A stretch of 64,000 bases of DNA. Origin: Limnomonas spitsbergensis. Lineage: Eukaryota; Chlorophyta; Chlorophyceae; Chlamydomonadales. How positions within the stretch are numbered: the first letter of the stretch is position 1; each line of letters begins with the position of its first letter. The notes beneath the pieces are model-generated. The model was not told the origin of the DNA. It made no database searches and saw nothing but the letters and a program-made list of their open reading frames with translations. The position numbers were made by a program, and so were the translations under genes. The stretch spans positions 372,001 to 436,000 of the forward strand of contig JAYJMM010000068.1 of the NCBI GenBank assembly GCA_037349105.1. Direction: 5' to 3'. This document shows positions 1 through 12,000 of the stretch, piece after piece.

Positions 1-3000
1 GTTGTGTTTCCATTGGCTGTTTTGACGTCGGGGTGGGCTGCCAGCTAGGCGCCAGCTGTGCCACCCCGACGAAAACGTTTCCATTGGACGTCGAAACACG
101 ACCGGATTTAGTACAGTCGACGGTTGGTTTCCCAGACTCTTCTGCCCAAACTTACCCAAATCCACTTCGGGTCCGAGACCCGAAGTGAGTTTGGGTGACA
201 TCCACCCCAAACGCCAGCTGGACAATACTTCGCAGCCTTGTTTTTTGAGCCCTGTGATCATTCTCCTGTATTCATACCGCTGATAAACTCTGTTGGTTCG
301 ATGGAAGTCGACTGGCTGTCCCGGCCCACGGAACCTCACGTGACGATTTTCTACCCCGTCGTTGCGTTGCGCGACTGAATCGAAATAAAGCAATAGTATA
401 CGTAAGCACCATTGGTTGCTTTGATCTACGTGTTCAAGCTACATAGGTGCAGAAATTTCAAAAGAGCGTTGCCAGCAGCGCCCAATGCTACTACGCATGG
501 ACAAGCCGATAGCGCGATTCGTTTTGCAGCAGCACTACAAAGGGGACTTAACAACTACCAAGAAATGCTGCGACATTTCGAAAATCTTAGCCTGCGAGGT
601 TCTTGAATGCGAATCGGCCACCCCGGACATGCAATGGAAACGAAGGCCGGGTTTTTCTGTGGTGGTCTCCACCTCGGGCTTAAACCTTGGCGCGGACCGA
701 ACAAAACCGACCTGCCCGACTGCTCACCTCAAACTCCAATGGAAACACAGCCTAAGGTCGTGTTTCCACTGGTATTCTGTCGGGCAACCGACGCGGTTTA
801 AGGCCTAATTTCGACCCAACTGCCGCAAACCGACACGGTTTAGGCCTTTCTGAAACCACGCATTCGAGTATAGCCTATACCTCGTCGATGACCAGGTTTA
901 AGCTATTCTGTGAGTCGGTTGCCTCTTGGTTTAAGGAACCATCTCAGCGCGAAAGATCGTTCGGCATTATAGACGCCATTTCTATAGCCAGATCGAAATA
1001 AGCGGCGACACTTGTGGTTCCGAGGTCACGAATCGTCGCAGAACGTCTCGGCGCCCCTAGATCAGACATCTGGCAGCAGGAAGTTCGCTGTGAACTTCCT
1101 GAATTTCAGTGGAAACAGTTTTGGTTTAAGGCGTGAAAAAATCACGGTCGCGAGCAACCGGATTCAAACCGCGCTGGTTTAAGGCACCAGTGGAAACACC
1201 CCCTAAGGTTGTGTTTCCATTGGCTGTTTTGACGTCGGGGTGGGCTGCCAGCTAGGCGCCAGCTGTGCCACCCCGACGAAAACGTTTCCATTGGACGTCG
1301 AAACACGACCGGATTTAGTACAGTCGACGGTTGGTTTCCCAGACTCTTCTGCCGAAACTTACCCAAATCCACTTCGGGTCCGAGACCCGAAGTGAGTTTG
1401 GGTGACATCCACCCCAAACGCCAGCTGGACAATACTTCGCAGCCTTGTTTTTTGAGCCCTGTGATCATTCTCCTGTATTCATACCGCTGATAAACTCTGT
1501 TGGTTCGATGGAAGTCGACTGGTTGTCCCGGCCCACGGAACCTCACGTGACGATTTTCTACCCCGTCGTTGCGTTGCGCGACTGAATCGAAATAAAGCAA
1601 TAGTATACGTAAGCACCATTGGTTGCTTTGATCTACGTGTTCAAGCTACATAGGTGCAGAAATTTCAAAAGAGCGTTGCCAGCTGCGCCCAATGCTACTA
1701 CGCATGGACAAGCCGATAGCGCGATTCGTTTTGCAGCAGCACTACAAAGGGGACTTAACAACTACCAAGAAATGCTGCGACATTTCGAAAATCTTAGCCT
1801 GCGAGGTTCTTGAATGCGAATCGGCCACCCCGGACATGCAATGGAAACGAAGGCCGGGTTTTTCTGTGGTGGTCTCCACCTCGGGCTTAAACCTTGGCGC
1901 GGACCGAACAAAACCGACCTGCCCGACTGCTCACCTCAAACTCCAATGGAAACACAGCCTAAGGTCGTGTTTCCACTGGTATTCTGTCGGGCAACCGACG
2001 CGGTTTAAGGCCTAATTTCGACCCAACTGCCGCAAACCGACACGGTTTAGGCCTTTCTGAAACCACGCATTCGAGTATAGCCTATACCTCGTCGATGACC
2101 AGGTTTAAGCTATTCTGTGAGTCGGTTGCCTCTTGGTTTAAGGAACCATCTCAGCGCGAAAGATCGTTCGGCATTATAGACGCCATTTCTATAGCCAGAT
2201 CGAAATAAGCGGCGACACTTGTGGTTCCGAGGTCACGAATCGTCGCAGAACGTCTCGGCGCCCCTAGATCAGACATCTGGCAGCAGGAAGTTCGCTGTGA
2301 ACTTCCTGAATTTCAGTGGAAACAGTTTTGGTTTAAGGCGTGAAAAAATCACGGTCGCGAGCAACCGGATTCAAACCGCGCTGGTTTAAGGCACCAGTGG
2401 AAACACCCCCTAAGGTTGTGTTTCCATTGGCTGTTTTGACGTCGGGGTGGGCTGCCAGCTAGGCGCCAGCTGTGCCACCCCGACGAAAACGTTTCCATTG
2501 GACGTCGAAACACGACCGGATTTAGTACAGTCGACGGTTGGTTTCCCAGACTCTTCTGCCGAAACTTACCCAAATCCACTTCGGGTCCGAGACCCGAAGT
2601 GAGTTTGGGTGACATCCACCCCAAACGCCAGCTGGACAATACTTCGCAGCCTTGTTTTTTGAGCCCTGTGATCATTCTCCTGTATTCATACCGCTGATAA
2701 ACTCTGTTGGTTCGATGGAAGTCGACTGGCTGTCCCGGCCCACGGAACCTCACGTGACGATTTTCTACCCCGTCGTTGCGTTGCGCGACTGAATCGAAAT
2801 AAAGCAATAGTATACGTAAGCACCATTGGTTGCTTTGATCTACGTGTTCAAGCTACATAGGTGCAGAAATTTCAAAAGAGCGTTGCCAGCTGCGCCCAAT
2901 GCTACTACGCATGGACAAGCCGATAGCGCGATTCGTTTTGCAGCAGCACAACAAACGCGACTTTACAATGAACTACCAAGAAATGCTGCGACATTTCGAA

Positions 3001-4978
3001 AATCTTAGCCTGCGAGGTTCTTGAATGCGAATCGGCCACCCCGGACATGCAATGGAAACGAAGGCCGGATTTTTCTGTGGTGGTCTCCACCTCGGGCTTA
3101 AACCTTGGCGCGGACCGAACAAAACCGACCTGCCTGACTGCTGACCTCAAACTCCAATGGAAACACAGCCTTCGGGTCCGAGACCCGAAGTGAGTTTGGG
3201 TGACATCCACCCCAAACGCCAGCTGGACAATACTTCGCAGCCTTGTTTTTTGAGCCATGTGCTCATTCTCCTGTATTCATACCGCTGATAACCTCTGCTG
3301 GTTCGATGGAAGTCGACTGGTTGTCCAGGCCCACGGAACCTCACGTGACGATTTCCTACCCCGTCGTTGCGTTGCAGCATGCGCGACTGAACCGAAATAA
3401 AGCAATAGTATACGTAAGCACCACTAGTTGCTTTGATCTACGTGTTCAAGCTACATAGGTGCTGAAATTTCAAAAGAGCGGTGCCAGCTGCGCCCAATGC
3501 CACTACGCATGGACAAGCCGATAGCGCGATTCGTTTTGCAGCAGCACAACAAACGCGACTTAACAACTACCAAGGAATGCTGCGACATTTCGAAAATCTT
3601 AGCCTGCGAGGTTCTTGAATGCGAATCGGCCACCCCGGACATGCAATGGAAACGAAGGCCGGGTTTTTCTGTGGTGGTCTCCACCTCGGGCTTAAACCTT
3701 GGCGCGGACCGAACAAAACCGACCTGCCCGACTGCTCACCTCAAACTCCAATGGAAACACAGCCTAAGGTCGTGTTTCCACTGGTATTCTGTCGGGCAAC
3801 CGACGCGGTTTAAGGCCCAATTTCGACCCAACTGCCGCAAACCGACACGGTTTAGGCCTTTCTGAAACCACGCATTCGAGTATAGCCTATACCTCGTCGA
3901 TGACCAGGTTTAAGCTATTCTGTGAGTCGGTTGCCTCTTGGTTTAAGGAACCATCTCAGCGCGAAAGATCGTTCGGCATTATAGACGCCATTTCTATAGC
4001 CAGATCGAAATAAGCGGCGACACTTGTGGTTCCGAGGTCACGAATCGTCGCAGAACGTCTCGGCGCCCCTAGATCAGACATCTGGCAGCAGGAAGTTCGC
4101 TGTGAACTTCCTGAATTTCAGTGGAAACAGTTTTGGTTTAAGGCGTGAAAAAGTCACGGTCGCGAGCAACCGGATTCAAACCGCGCTGGTTTAAGGCACC
4201 AGTGGAAACACCCCCTAAGGTTGTGTTTCCATTGGCTGTTTTGACGTCGGGGTGGGCTGCCAGCTAGGCGCCAGCTGTGCCACCCCGACGAAAACGTTTC
4301 CATTGGACGTCGAAACACGACCGGATTTAGTACAGTCGACGGTTGGTTTCCCAGACTCTTCTGCCCAAACTTACCCAAATCCACTTCGGGTCCGAGACCC
4401 GAAGTGAGTTTGGGTGACATCCACCCCAAACGCCAGCTGGACAATACTTCGCAGCCTTGTTTTTTGAGCCCTGTGATCATTCTCCTGTATTCATACCGCT
4501 GATAAACTCTGTTGGTTCGATGGAAGTCGACTGGCTGTCCCGGCCCACGGAACCTCACGTGACGATTTTCTACCCCGTCGTTGCGTTGCGCGACTGAATC
4601 GAAATAAAGCAATAGTATACGTAAGCACCATTGGTTGCTTTGATCTACGTGTTCAAGCTACATAGGTGCAGAAATTTCAAAAGAGCGTTGCCAGCTGCGC
4701 CCAATGCTACTACGCATGGACAAGCCGATAGCGCGATTCGTTTTGCAGCAGCACAACAAACGCGACTTTACAATGAACTACCAAGAAATGCTGCGACATT
4801 TCGAAAATCTTAGCCTGCGAGGTTCTTGAATGCGAATCGGCCACCCCGGACATGCAATGGAAACGAAGGCCGGATTTTTCTGTGGTGGTCTCCACCTCGG
4901 GCTTAAACCTTGGCGCGGACCGAACAAAACCGACCTGCTCGACTGCTCACCTCAAACTCCAATGGAAACACAGCCTAA
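1..4978. repeat. Tandem satellite array, 1207-bp unit
   Basis: Nearly identical units begin at 1, 1208 and 2415, giving an exact period of 1207 bp. The next unit boundary is at 4220, so the third unit is 1805 bp long. It runs normally to unit position 756 (3170), then jumps back to the segment starting TTCGGGTCCGAG (unit position 166) and continues to its end, which duplicates about 600 bp internally. The fourth unit stops at 4978, at almost the same unit position. The array probably continues left of the window. The same short ORFs recur in every copy, but I see no known domain in them and treat them as non-coding. Units differ by scattered substitutions and a small indel, so the array is recent or homogenised. 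Confidence 0.95.
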
Positions 4979-5919
4979 TGCGCTGCTTTTGATCTAGGCC
5001 GCGCTTGCGGTAGAACACTTCGTGGCAACCCACCCATGGCCTGTGCCTGCGGAGCGTCGTGAGCCGTCGCTTCGGCATAGTAGGTTTGGTGACCGTTTTT
5101 TTAGTCACTCATTTTTTAGGCACACTTTTTTTACAGTCTCCCATAAAGGAGATCCCTAAAAAAACGGGGTCCTTCGCTTTTCTACTGTACCCGAGTTTCG
5201 AAGAAACGCCAGGGATTGTACAACTATCTTCAGTCGGATCGGCGTGCACTTTTCGAAGTCCGCGGTCTCGTCCGTGTCGGCCCCATTTTGCAGAGTTCTT
5301 GCACTTTGCGGTAGCCGAATCTATTTTTTAGAGGGGCAGCAGGAGTCGGCCCAACGGCCTGAAATCGCTGTTTTGGCGTGAAACCAGGTTTGGCATCGAA
5401 GTTCTCGTCCGCACCTGCTGCGTTCGGCCTAATTTGTGTGGCTTTCATGTTATTGGAGGAGCGCGAACCTCTACTCTTTCTGGCCGCAAGGCCGGAGTGG
5501 GTGGTGGCCGGGCCAAATTCGGCATTGGCACGTGGTTACGTCGGCCATGCTGAGCACAGGATGCACCAAACCGCTTGGATAACTAGGGCAAGACAGAAAT
5601 CAAGCAGGCCGAATGGGCGATGCATCGGCAACGTGCAGAATTGGGCGCGGGCGGGCAAGGACAATGACTGGAGCGACCGACTTTCGCAGCAGCCGGGCCT
5701 GGTGCACATACTTGTGCAGGTCATGACAGACCAACGATAACAAAAGTACATGACGCAGAAAAGCTGCAAAGCGAGGTGGAACCCTGGCCGACCTGTCGTT
5801 GCGTACTGCTTGCAACCGACCTAGAGTTCGAACTTCGGAGGACCGGCCGGGCGCGAGGGGGGCCATGAAACTTGAAACACCCCATCATCTTAAATTGTAG
5901 AGCTTGACGAGAGCTTTCT
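4979..5919. other. Intergenic sequence, nothing recognised
   Basis: This single-copy stretch follows the satellite array. Short open frames occur on both strands (for example 5378-5740 +), but they overlap one another, have no recognisable motif and show no convincing exon boundaries. I see no gene here. Confidence 0.5.
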
Positions 5920-6300
5920 ATATCTGGTCTCAAAATGTTTTTTGGCCCAACGGTGACTGAGGTACAGAGAGCCAAACAATGAGCATTTCGTACATTTCAC
6001 AAAAGCTTATTTTGTGAATAACATATCAACCCCGACAAAACTGCATGATGTGAAGATCTCATTGCGTAGGGCAGGTCCAGGGCTTTCCAACGACCACCTA
6101 TGCATGGTCAACGGTCAACGTTAAGTGCCCGGTCAATGCATGTCAAACTAGGAGGGGGGGGGTCTAAGCCCCTAAAAAAACGTTTGGTTTTTTTCTTGAA
6201 GCCGAGATACCCTCCCAAAAGTCCGTAGGTGCACCTCCCATATCGAACGGATGAGTCTTGGAGAGGTAGGGGTGATGGGGTCGCTGGTTTTTTCCCCTGC
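5920..6300 (+). repeat. Dispersed repeat, copy 1 (inverted copy at 49290-49580)
   Basis: The segment contains, in order, TTTTTTGGCCCAACGGTG, GAGGTACAGAGAGCCAAACA, ATGAAGATCTC-like sequence, a CCCGGTCAATGCATGTCAAAC block, a G-run and a CCCCTAAAAAAACG tract. The reverse complement of 49290-49580 repeats this order with the same blocks at comparable spacing. The element has no ORF of note. It is probably a non-autonomous transposon remnant; class unknown because the ends were not resolved. Confidence 0.8.
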
Positions 6301-7273
6301 CCCCCCCTCGACCGGGCGTGTAAATTATCGAGCGGGGCCAGAACCATGCAGAATGGGCAGAGCGACAGGCATACACATGGAGCCTCCAGCATTCAGTCAT
6401 ACGCAAACCTATGAAAGCTGGCGCCAGAACAGCACACCGCACAGGCATGACAAGTATCCTTTGAGCATCAAGCATGATCGAATGAATGTAAGATGCAAAG
6501 CAGGTGTTACATCACACAAGTAAAGAGAAGGATGGAGTACCGGCATTCATTGGCAGAAAGGCAAATGCGGACCCACGACAGAAGTGAGACACATGATCAT
6601 GCACAATGAGCACAACGGTAGACATGTGTAGCTTTGAGCAGAAGTACAAGCAAGCATGGCAGTCTACATGCCCAGCTTTGGGAGAGATGCAGCAAAAAAG
6701 CAAAGAGTATGCAAGTCAATGACGTAGCAGTGGTAGCACCCATAGGCCTACCTCAAAAAGGCTGTGCGGACGCCCAGCTGTCCCGTTCAGAGCAAAAGGA
6801 AAGAGGGAGGCGGGAAAGCAAGCAAAAAAGAGGACAACAACTATCAGTGGCAGAGAAATGATGGTTTGTGGCGAACATTTCAGCACCTATGTCTACCTAA
6901 CATGTTTTGGTATTGCATGCGAGAGCAGCTAGCAAGCCGGGCTACGCAACAGCCGTGCACTTGCAATGGTCAAAGCAAAGTCTCCCTCATTGCTGCATTT
7001 CCTGTTCTCTCGTCCCTCCTCTTGAACTCTTGCAATACAGCTTGCAGTTCCACCTTGCTGGGGTGCTCAGACAAATCCAAACCTTTGCATTACCGGTGCA
7101 ATGAAACAATGCAACACAGAACGGGAAGCTCGGGAGGCAGGCCCATGGGCCCTTTGATATCAAGTATGAAAGAAGTGCGGGAGTGGACAACAATCCTACG
7201 CCTACTTGCATTCAGACAGGTCCTCAACCCTCGCTACGGCAGATTCTTTCCCTTTGTAGGGAGTGTGTAGAGG
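6301..7273. other. Intergenic sequence, no gene recognised
   Basis: The stretch is moderately purine-rich, with short overlapping ORFs in several frames (6764-7270 + is the longest, 168 codons). None shows a recognisable motif, and I could not support an exon structure. Confidence 0.45.
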
Positions 7274-7632
7274 AAGGACCTTGCGGTACGGCGGTATGGC
7301 GGTATAAGGGCCGCAATGAGGGTGTAGAGGGGAGTCCTAGCAGTACAGCGTTATGGCGATATGGCGGTATAAGGGGATCAAGAAGGGTGTAGGGGGGGAC
7401 CTGGCAGTACAGCGGTATGGCGGTATAAGGGCCTGAGGGTGGGTGTAGAGGGGATACCTGGGGGTACGGCGGTATCGCGGTAAAAGAGCCCGAGGCAGGG
7501 TGTGGAGGGGGGACCTGGCGGTACGGCAGTATGGCGGTATAAGGGTCTGAGGGAGGGCGTAAAGGGGGGACCTGGCAGGAAGGGGTATGGCGGTATGGCG
7601 GTATAAGGGCTCTAGGGAGGGCGTGGAGGGTT
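7274..7632 (+). repeat. Minisatellite, about six units of 56-62 bp
   Basis: Six imperfect tandem units share a core of the type GTACGGCGGTATGGCGGTATAAGG, followed by a G/A-rich segment (GAGGG..GTGTAGAGGGG) and ACCTGGC. Unit length varies between about 56 and 62 bp through small indels. The proline-rich reading frames on the minus strand over this interval are a by-product of the repeat and are not annotated as genes. Confidence 0.9.
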
Positions 7633-7679
7633 GTATCTGTGTCAAAGGTCTTGACTGCTATGCACAGATGACGGTATGG

Positions 7680-8885
7680 TACCGTCAAAAGGGCAGTATA
7701 CACGCCATACCAGTGCCATTATCTCGCCAAGGGGACGCATCAACACCACGGACCTCCTCTGCCAGACTGAGGCGCGCATGGATAACTGCAACAGCAGCCA
7801 GGTTGCCACGCTGTCCCACCAAGCCGTGCATCTCCTTGGGGTGACCCCACAAGCACGAAGCAGCAACGCTGAGGCATGGAGGCAGCAGGTCTGGCCGGAG
7901 GCTGCGGTGGCGGGCGCATGGACTGCTGACGTTGCTGTTGGCCACTGTCAGTCATGACAGTGGCATCAGACCAGCTCTTAGCAAGTGGGGGCACAACATG
8001 GCGGGCCTCGGGCGCTTCAAAGCTGGCCGCCCATGTGCGGCATGGAGGGATGCACGGCAGAAGGGTGGAAGGCTGCTGGAAAGCCAGTGCTTCGGCAAGG
8101 TGGGTGGCCAGGGCTTTGATATAAGCTCCTCCTGGATGAGCTGCGAGGCAGCATGCGCTGAGACTTTTTGCTCCTGGACGAGCTGGGAAGCTGCCTGCGC
8201 TGCGGTGAGCTGTATCAGAACAAGCTGAGATGACGCATCTGCAGCCGCCAGCCGAGACGCCAGGGGCGCACAAAACGAATGGGCTTGAAAACATGTTGAG
8301 GCGTAGGGTAGGAATCGATTGTCTCGTTTGCATAATCGAGGTCCGCACTCAAGTCCCCGAGGTCCTCTCAAAGGTCCCTATGGGCGCAGAAGCTGAGTCT
8401 CGAGGGGCCCTGAAGGCAAGGATGATGTCCATCGAGTGGACATGCTGGAAGTCGGAGATGGTTGTTTTGACACGGGTGTTGGACTGTTGGTGACCGACGG
8501 CCTGAGGTCGCGAGCGGTAATAATGGTGAGCTAAATAGCTGCGGCCAGGTTGAGCTGGAATTCAGCGGTGAGGCCCTCAAGGTGATTTGTAGGGGAGGGG
8601 TCAGGAGAGGTCTGTCGCGGAGTCGAGACACTGGCGAATGCAGGTTGGGGAATTGGCTTCGTCTGAGGCATCGCTGATTGCCTGTTGCGAACTCTGTGAA
8701 GGGGCGCTTGGGCTCTCAGTGGGGCCTTGGAAGGGCCATGATTTCCGCTGAGTTATGAGACTAACTGGTATTAAGTTGCGTGGCTGTGCGTACATTTCAT
8801 TCGAATATACGGTACCTGTGTATGGGCGGGCCCGTACCCTCGGGGGCTTGCCCCTTCCTGATTTTGTTATTTTCACGTTTGCCAT
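7680..8885 (-). other. Possible minus-strand coding segments, alanine/glutamine-rich
   Basis: Open frames cover 7952-8371 and 7740-8348 on the minus strand. The first contains an imperfect internal repeat of the ASQLVQEQ type (Ala/Gln/Ser-rich, possibly helical), encoded around 8120-8230. If real, this would be part of a gene divergent from the HDC1-like gene that starts at about 9.03 kb. No splice structure or family could be established, so it may equally be non-coding. Confidence 0.25.
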
Positions 8886-9033
8886 AAACCTGGCATCCTC
8901 TTATACATTGCGAGTATACATAGCGTACACGAGCAAGACTAATCTAGGTGGTTGAGGGCACAAATTGCACCAAAGACTAGAGGCCACCGTTTCGTCTCGT
9001 CCTAATTTTGAGAAACTTAGTTTGACAAATTTG

Positions 9034-12000
9034 ATGTCCAAGCGCCCGGTTGAGGCAGATGGGTCACTGTCCTCTAAACTTGTGAAGGTCGAAGTCAGGT
9101 CGGACCACAATGGCGTGAAGGAGGAGGTGAAGGAGGAGGTGCGCGTCATTGAAGCGATCGCCTCCCTCAGTTGGTGCTTTTATCCCGCTATACTCCTATC
9201 TACGCCTCTATCCGTATAGTTTCCTGATTCCACTAGCCTTTGTTGTGTAGGAGGGACCAGCTGTCAGGGGGCCTCGAAGAGGTATGCGCTTTGGACACAT
9301 GGGATGCCACTGATCAAACCAGCTTATAGGGCTTAAGAAGGCCTCAGTGATTTCTTAGACTGAGACAGCCACAATGTTGCATGGCAATGTATTTACCTGG
9401 AAACCTGTCCCATGTACCTGCATTACCTGCTGAATCAGCATGTACCCGTCCCACCACTTCATGTGTATGATGCGTACCATTCTGCATCTCACTGCTATAT
9501 GTTTGTTTTTTATAAATGGGTGGCATAGTATGGTTGAAGGAGACGTGATAACCCATGATACATTTCCCTCACTGTTTGCTGCAATGCTTGTGCACAGATG
9601 TCAAGCATCCTTTTGTCATGTACAGGGATGGGGAACCCCTGTCAGGACTCCAGAATATCTATGAATCTGGGGCACAGGAGGCAATTGCTGAGGTAGGCAA
9701 AGTGATTTGGCCACTCCATGTCTTAGCCCCCTCTCAACCACACTATGCCTCAGTCCCCTCTCCACCACACTGTTCCTTTACCTCTCTCCCCACCCTGTGT
9801 CTCAGCCTCCCTACTCCTACACTGTGCCTTAGTTCCTCCTCTCCACACCTTGTTATTGAACAGGTCATCATCCCTTGCGAGTTCATGAACCAGAACAACA
9901 GAAGGGTAGGTGCAGCGGCTTGTTTTGTATGGGGGGCAGTGCTGTCCAATCTTGTCTAATTGGCAATTTTGCCGCGTCCTGCTGTGGGGTACAACAAGGT
10001 GGTTAGGCAGCACTCCCGGTAGTGTTCATCTCATGTCTTAAGGCAGTAGGGCCACCATATGCTATGTCATCCAGCAAAGGAAGTTTCTGTGGTGACAACA
10101 TTCATAGTGGTACCCTCAGTTCAAACGATAGGGGATAGGGACCTAGGCAGGGTGAGCAAAAGATTTGAGCAAAGGAGTGGACCCTTGTAGAAATGCAAAG
10201 CCCCACTGTTGATCCTGGTCCCGCATGCACCGCTCTGCTCTACACTTAAAGATCCGGTGGCTCGTCCACGTTGCAGGTCAAGACCCGTCAGATTTGGGGC
10301 GACTGTATCTACACTGGTGACTCGGACATTGTTGCGGTGCTCATGCACATGGGCTACTATGCACACTACCTTGTTCAGCCGCCTGCCAACGTGGCTGAAT
10401 TCCGGGCTCTGATTAAGCTGCTGCCTCCACAAGAAAAGTGGGTGGCGGGGAAGCCAATGCGGCTTCTGGTGTAAATGCCATGTCGTGTGGGTTTTAAGCA
10501 TACTCTTGGGTATAGCTGGGTCCCCTAGCCAGCATAACCTTCTCCCCTCTGGTCCATCTCTATGCCAGACCCGTGGTCCCCTGCTTTCCATCCTCCTACA
10601 ATGGTGGTGAACCTCTGCCCATCAAACCTGCAGGTACCCCTTCAAGGCCCGCTTCGTCAAGTCGAGGGCGTGGAGCTCGAGCATTGCTGGCTGCTCCTAC
10701 CAGGTGATTGGGACTTACGGTTGCCCACAGGCGGTTGTAGAAGGGGGGCACTGGAGGCTGCTCATACTGCCTTGGTGGATATTGAGAGGACAGATGCAGG
10801 TGCTCAGAGGGCATTGGTGGGCTGTGGAATAATCACAGGCATGCTGGAGCATGTCACTGCATGTGCACGTGGCCGGACACCCTGTGGCCCCGTCCACCCG
10901 GCTGATTGATGTCATGGGTGCGCCAGTCATGCAGATCAGCTGCTGCTTCTGCTGCAGCACCCTGTCCACCGGAGCATGGCTGCTTCATCACCATTCACCA
11001 CTCATAAGATCAACTGCATGTTCTGAAAAGTGGAGGCGCCTCTGACCAAGCTAACTTAGTATGGTAATCCTGACTCCTCCCCCCCGTCCCCCAGGTGGAG
11101 AGCTGCTGGCTGGTAACTCGCACTGGGCGTTCTGTCCAGTTGCAACCCAGTATTGACGAGGTGCCTGCGGCATACCCAACAGTGCACACTGCCTTGAACC
11201 GCCAGGTGGGAAACCCGCATCTGAAACGAGGCAAAGGCATGGGGGGGAACACCCTTGACCCCCCAGTCGGTGGGCAGGGAAGCAGGCGCCGGAGCCTTTC
11301 CAGGTTTGCGTGTTGAAAAGGGCAAAAGGAGGTGCCTCTCCTTATCAACCTGTCTCTGCACTGTGTTCCTGACCTTGTGGACGTATCATTTCCTGCCCAC
11401 CGCCACACCCACAGCTGGATCTCCCCCCTCGCTTTTGAATTATTGATGCTCAGATCTAGGTCTCCCCCGTTCCCCCTGCTCCTCAGATCCAGACACGTTC
11501 CACTGGCCGCCACAAGGCGGGTGGGCAGGAGGTGTCGGTCCAGTACAACCTGTGCAACGAGCCGTGGCTCAAGTACACGTTGTCGGCCATTGCAGACAGC
11601 GGGCTCAAGCGCAGCCAGTGGACCTCCTCACGCCTGCTGGACGAGGTGCTGCTGCTGGAGACATCTTGGTGCGGGAGGGGTGGTCTGGCCAGGGGGAAGG
11701 CTTGTGCATTTAGGAACTCAGCCTGCGGGGGGCGATGGCCCTTGGCGATACATTCGGGATGGTGGCCCGAACAGGATAAGGATAATTGTTGTTTTTACAT
11801 TGGGGAACTTGGCGCATATAGCCTGGATGGCCCAGCAGCTGGATGTTGCTAAGAGAATATGGTGCTTGGGGTAGAGGAAGGTATAACAAATGCAGGATAG
11901 GGGAGGGAGAGCTGACCTGCCTCGCTGGGGTAGGTACAAGTGTACACCAACGTAGGTTGAGAGACATGGAGTTACAAGATAAAGTGATCGTTTTGGAGTC

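Noticed and set aside
412..4895. Repeated ORFs of 60-152 codons in the satellite units
   Set aside because: They recur because the DNA repeats, occur on both strands, lack known motifs and change in length with single substitutions.
7224..7703. Proline/tyrosine-rich minus-strand ORFs
   Set aside because: They are translations of the minisatellite in several frames and have no non-repetitive part.
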